A stretch of DNA of 46,908 nt from a virus: the IMG/VR virus record IMGVR_UViG_3300042731_001176, positions 1 to 46,908 of that record. One strand, given 5' to 3'. Positions 46,443-46,908 of this stretch are shown here, one piece after another. The notes under the pieces were generated by a model. It did no database searches. It had not been told where the DNA came from and saw nothing but the letters and a program-made list of their open reading frames with translations. Numbering within the stretch: the stretch's first letter is position 1; every line of letters begins with the position of its first letter. A program made the position numbers and the translations under genes.

Positions 46443-46908
46443 AAGAACGAGATGGCGTAGTCATTGTGCCTGATTTTTTATCTCCAGAGACTGTGGAACT
46501 GTACACGGAGGAGATAAGCAAGTTACCTCGGCGTGACATTCAAGATCATTTGTACGACAAGTTTATTCAGTTGGGTGAGAGCGCTGTCCTGCGTCCACTG
46601 ATGGACGGATTAAACCTAAAAGTTAGAGAGTTTATTGAGAACTACTATTCGTGTGGCGTGGGGCAAGAAGAGTTAGCATCGCTAGTTAGTGCGCTTCCCG
46701 GCTGGGAGTTACAGTTACACGCCGATACATTTGAGGACACGTCACTAAACTTAGACACCTACGCAGGCTACCCTTCCCGTGACATCTCCACGCTTCTTTA
46801 TTTTAACAATCACGGAAGTGACTTTACCGGGGGCGATTTGTTTATGCCCAATCAAGACCTGTTCATTTTTCCTAAGGCTGGTATGCTGGTCGCATTTCCG
46901 ACAAGCGA
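46439..46908 (+). CDS. Second 2-oxoglutarate/Fe(II) oxygenase (partial, runs off the window)
   Basis: 156 codons are visible from GTG 46439, which overlaps the stop of the first oxygenase (GTGA), to the window end. WELQLHADTF gives His94 and Asp96 of the iron site; ISTLLYFNNHGSDFTGGDLFM and IFPKAGMLVAFPT are the same strands as in the first enzyme. The second His and the 2-oxoglutarate Arg lie beyond the edge. Overall similarity between the two is moderate, suggesting an old duplication or different substrates. The pair is translated together. Confidence 0.82.
   Translation, partial: MKERDGVVIVPDFLSPETVELYTEEISKLPRRDIQDHLYDKFIQLGESAVLRPLMDGLNLKVREFIENYYSCGVGQEELASLVSALPGWELQLHADTFEDTSLNLDTYAGYPSRDISTLLYFNNHGSDFTGGDLFMPNQDLFIFPKAGMLVAFPTS

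Noticed and set aside
1-46908. Prophage or integrated element
   Set aside because: No integrase, repressor, attachment repeat or host gene was found in the window; absence here does not exclude them elsewhere in the genome.

Overview
The window is a stretch of the genome of a contractile-tailed (myovirus-type) bacteriophage. Every supported gene lies on the + strand, most are packed with short gaps or stop/start overlaps, and a tail sheath, tail tube, tape measure, baseplate hub, gp25-like wedge and baseplate J protein can all be recognised. The host is most likely a Gram-positive, probably an actinobacterium of moderate GC. This is inferred from three soluble or lipid-anchored wall-degrading proteins that carry Gram-positive-style peptidoglycan-binding repeats, a full-length SigA-like sigma factor, and many genes whose promoters place the expected transcription start on the start codon itself (leaderless mRNA, common in actinobacteria). 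No host genes, integrase, insertion sequence or CRISPR array was found.

Layout. 1-4480: end of an unknown gene, a class II (B12) ribonucleotide reductase, a peroxiredoxin and small DNA-related or unknown genes. 4556-8906: head-tail connection, tail terminator, sheath and tube, closed by a strong intrinsic terminator. 9031-19415: an M15 peptidase, tail assembly chaperone with an apparent -1 frameshift product, tape measure, a tube/baseplate protein, hub with a peptidoglycan-binding insert, and a spike fused to a large S74-type fibre. 19509-21534: lysis cassette (lipoprotein transglycosylase, M15 endolysin, probable holin). 21534-27835: nucleic-acid block (SNase-like nuclease, DNA-binding protein, exonuclease with zinc ribbon, IMPDH/GMP reductase-like enzyme, family A DNA polymerase, sigma factor), then tRNA-Leu(UAA). 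28531-45765: baseplate wedge and J proteins followed by a long series of fibre genes rich in tandem repeats. 45804-46908: two consecutive 2-oxoglutarate/Fe(II) oxygenases, the second cut by the window edge.

How it works together. The reductase, the guanylate enzyme and the polymerase supply and use nucleotides. The sigma factor is a plausible reader of the recurring TTGACA-N17-TAnnnT promoters, although the host primary sigma factor could read them equally well. The tail genes build a contractile machine with a varied set of receptor-binding fibres.

The two most interesting signals are these. (1) At least eight genes have a consensus promoter whose -10 hexamer ends 6-7 bases before the start codon, with no Shine-Dalgarno, so the phage seems to use leaderless transcripts systematically. 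(2) The last tail protein ends in 22 tandem PP[F/Y]F tetrapeptides, and the next gene, with its own leaderless promoter, is a prolyl-4-hydroxylase-like oxygenase. This suggests a phage-encoded system for hydroxylating its own proline-rich tail appendage.
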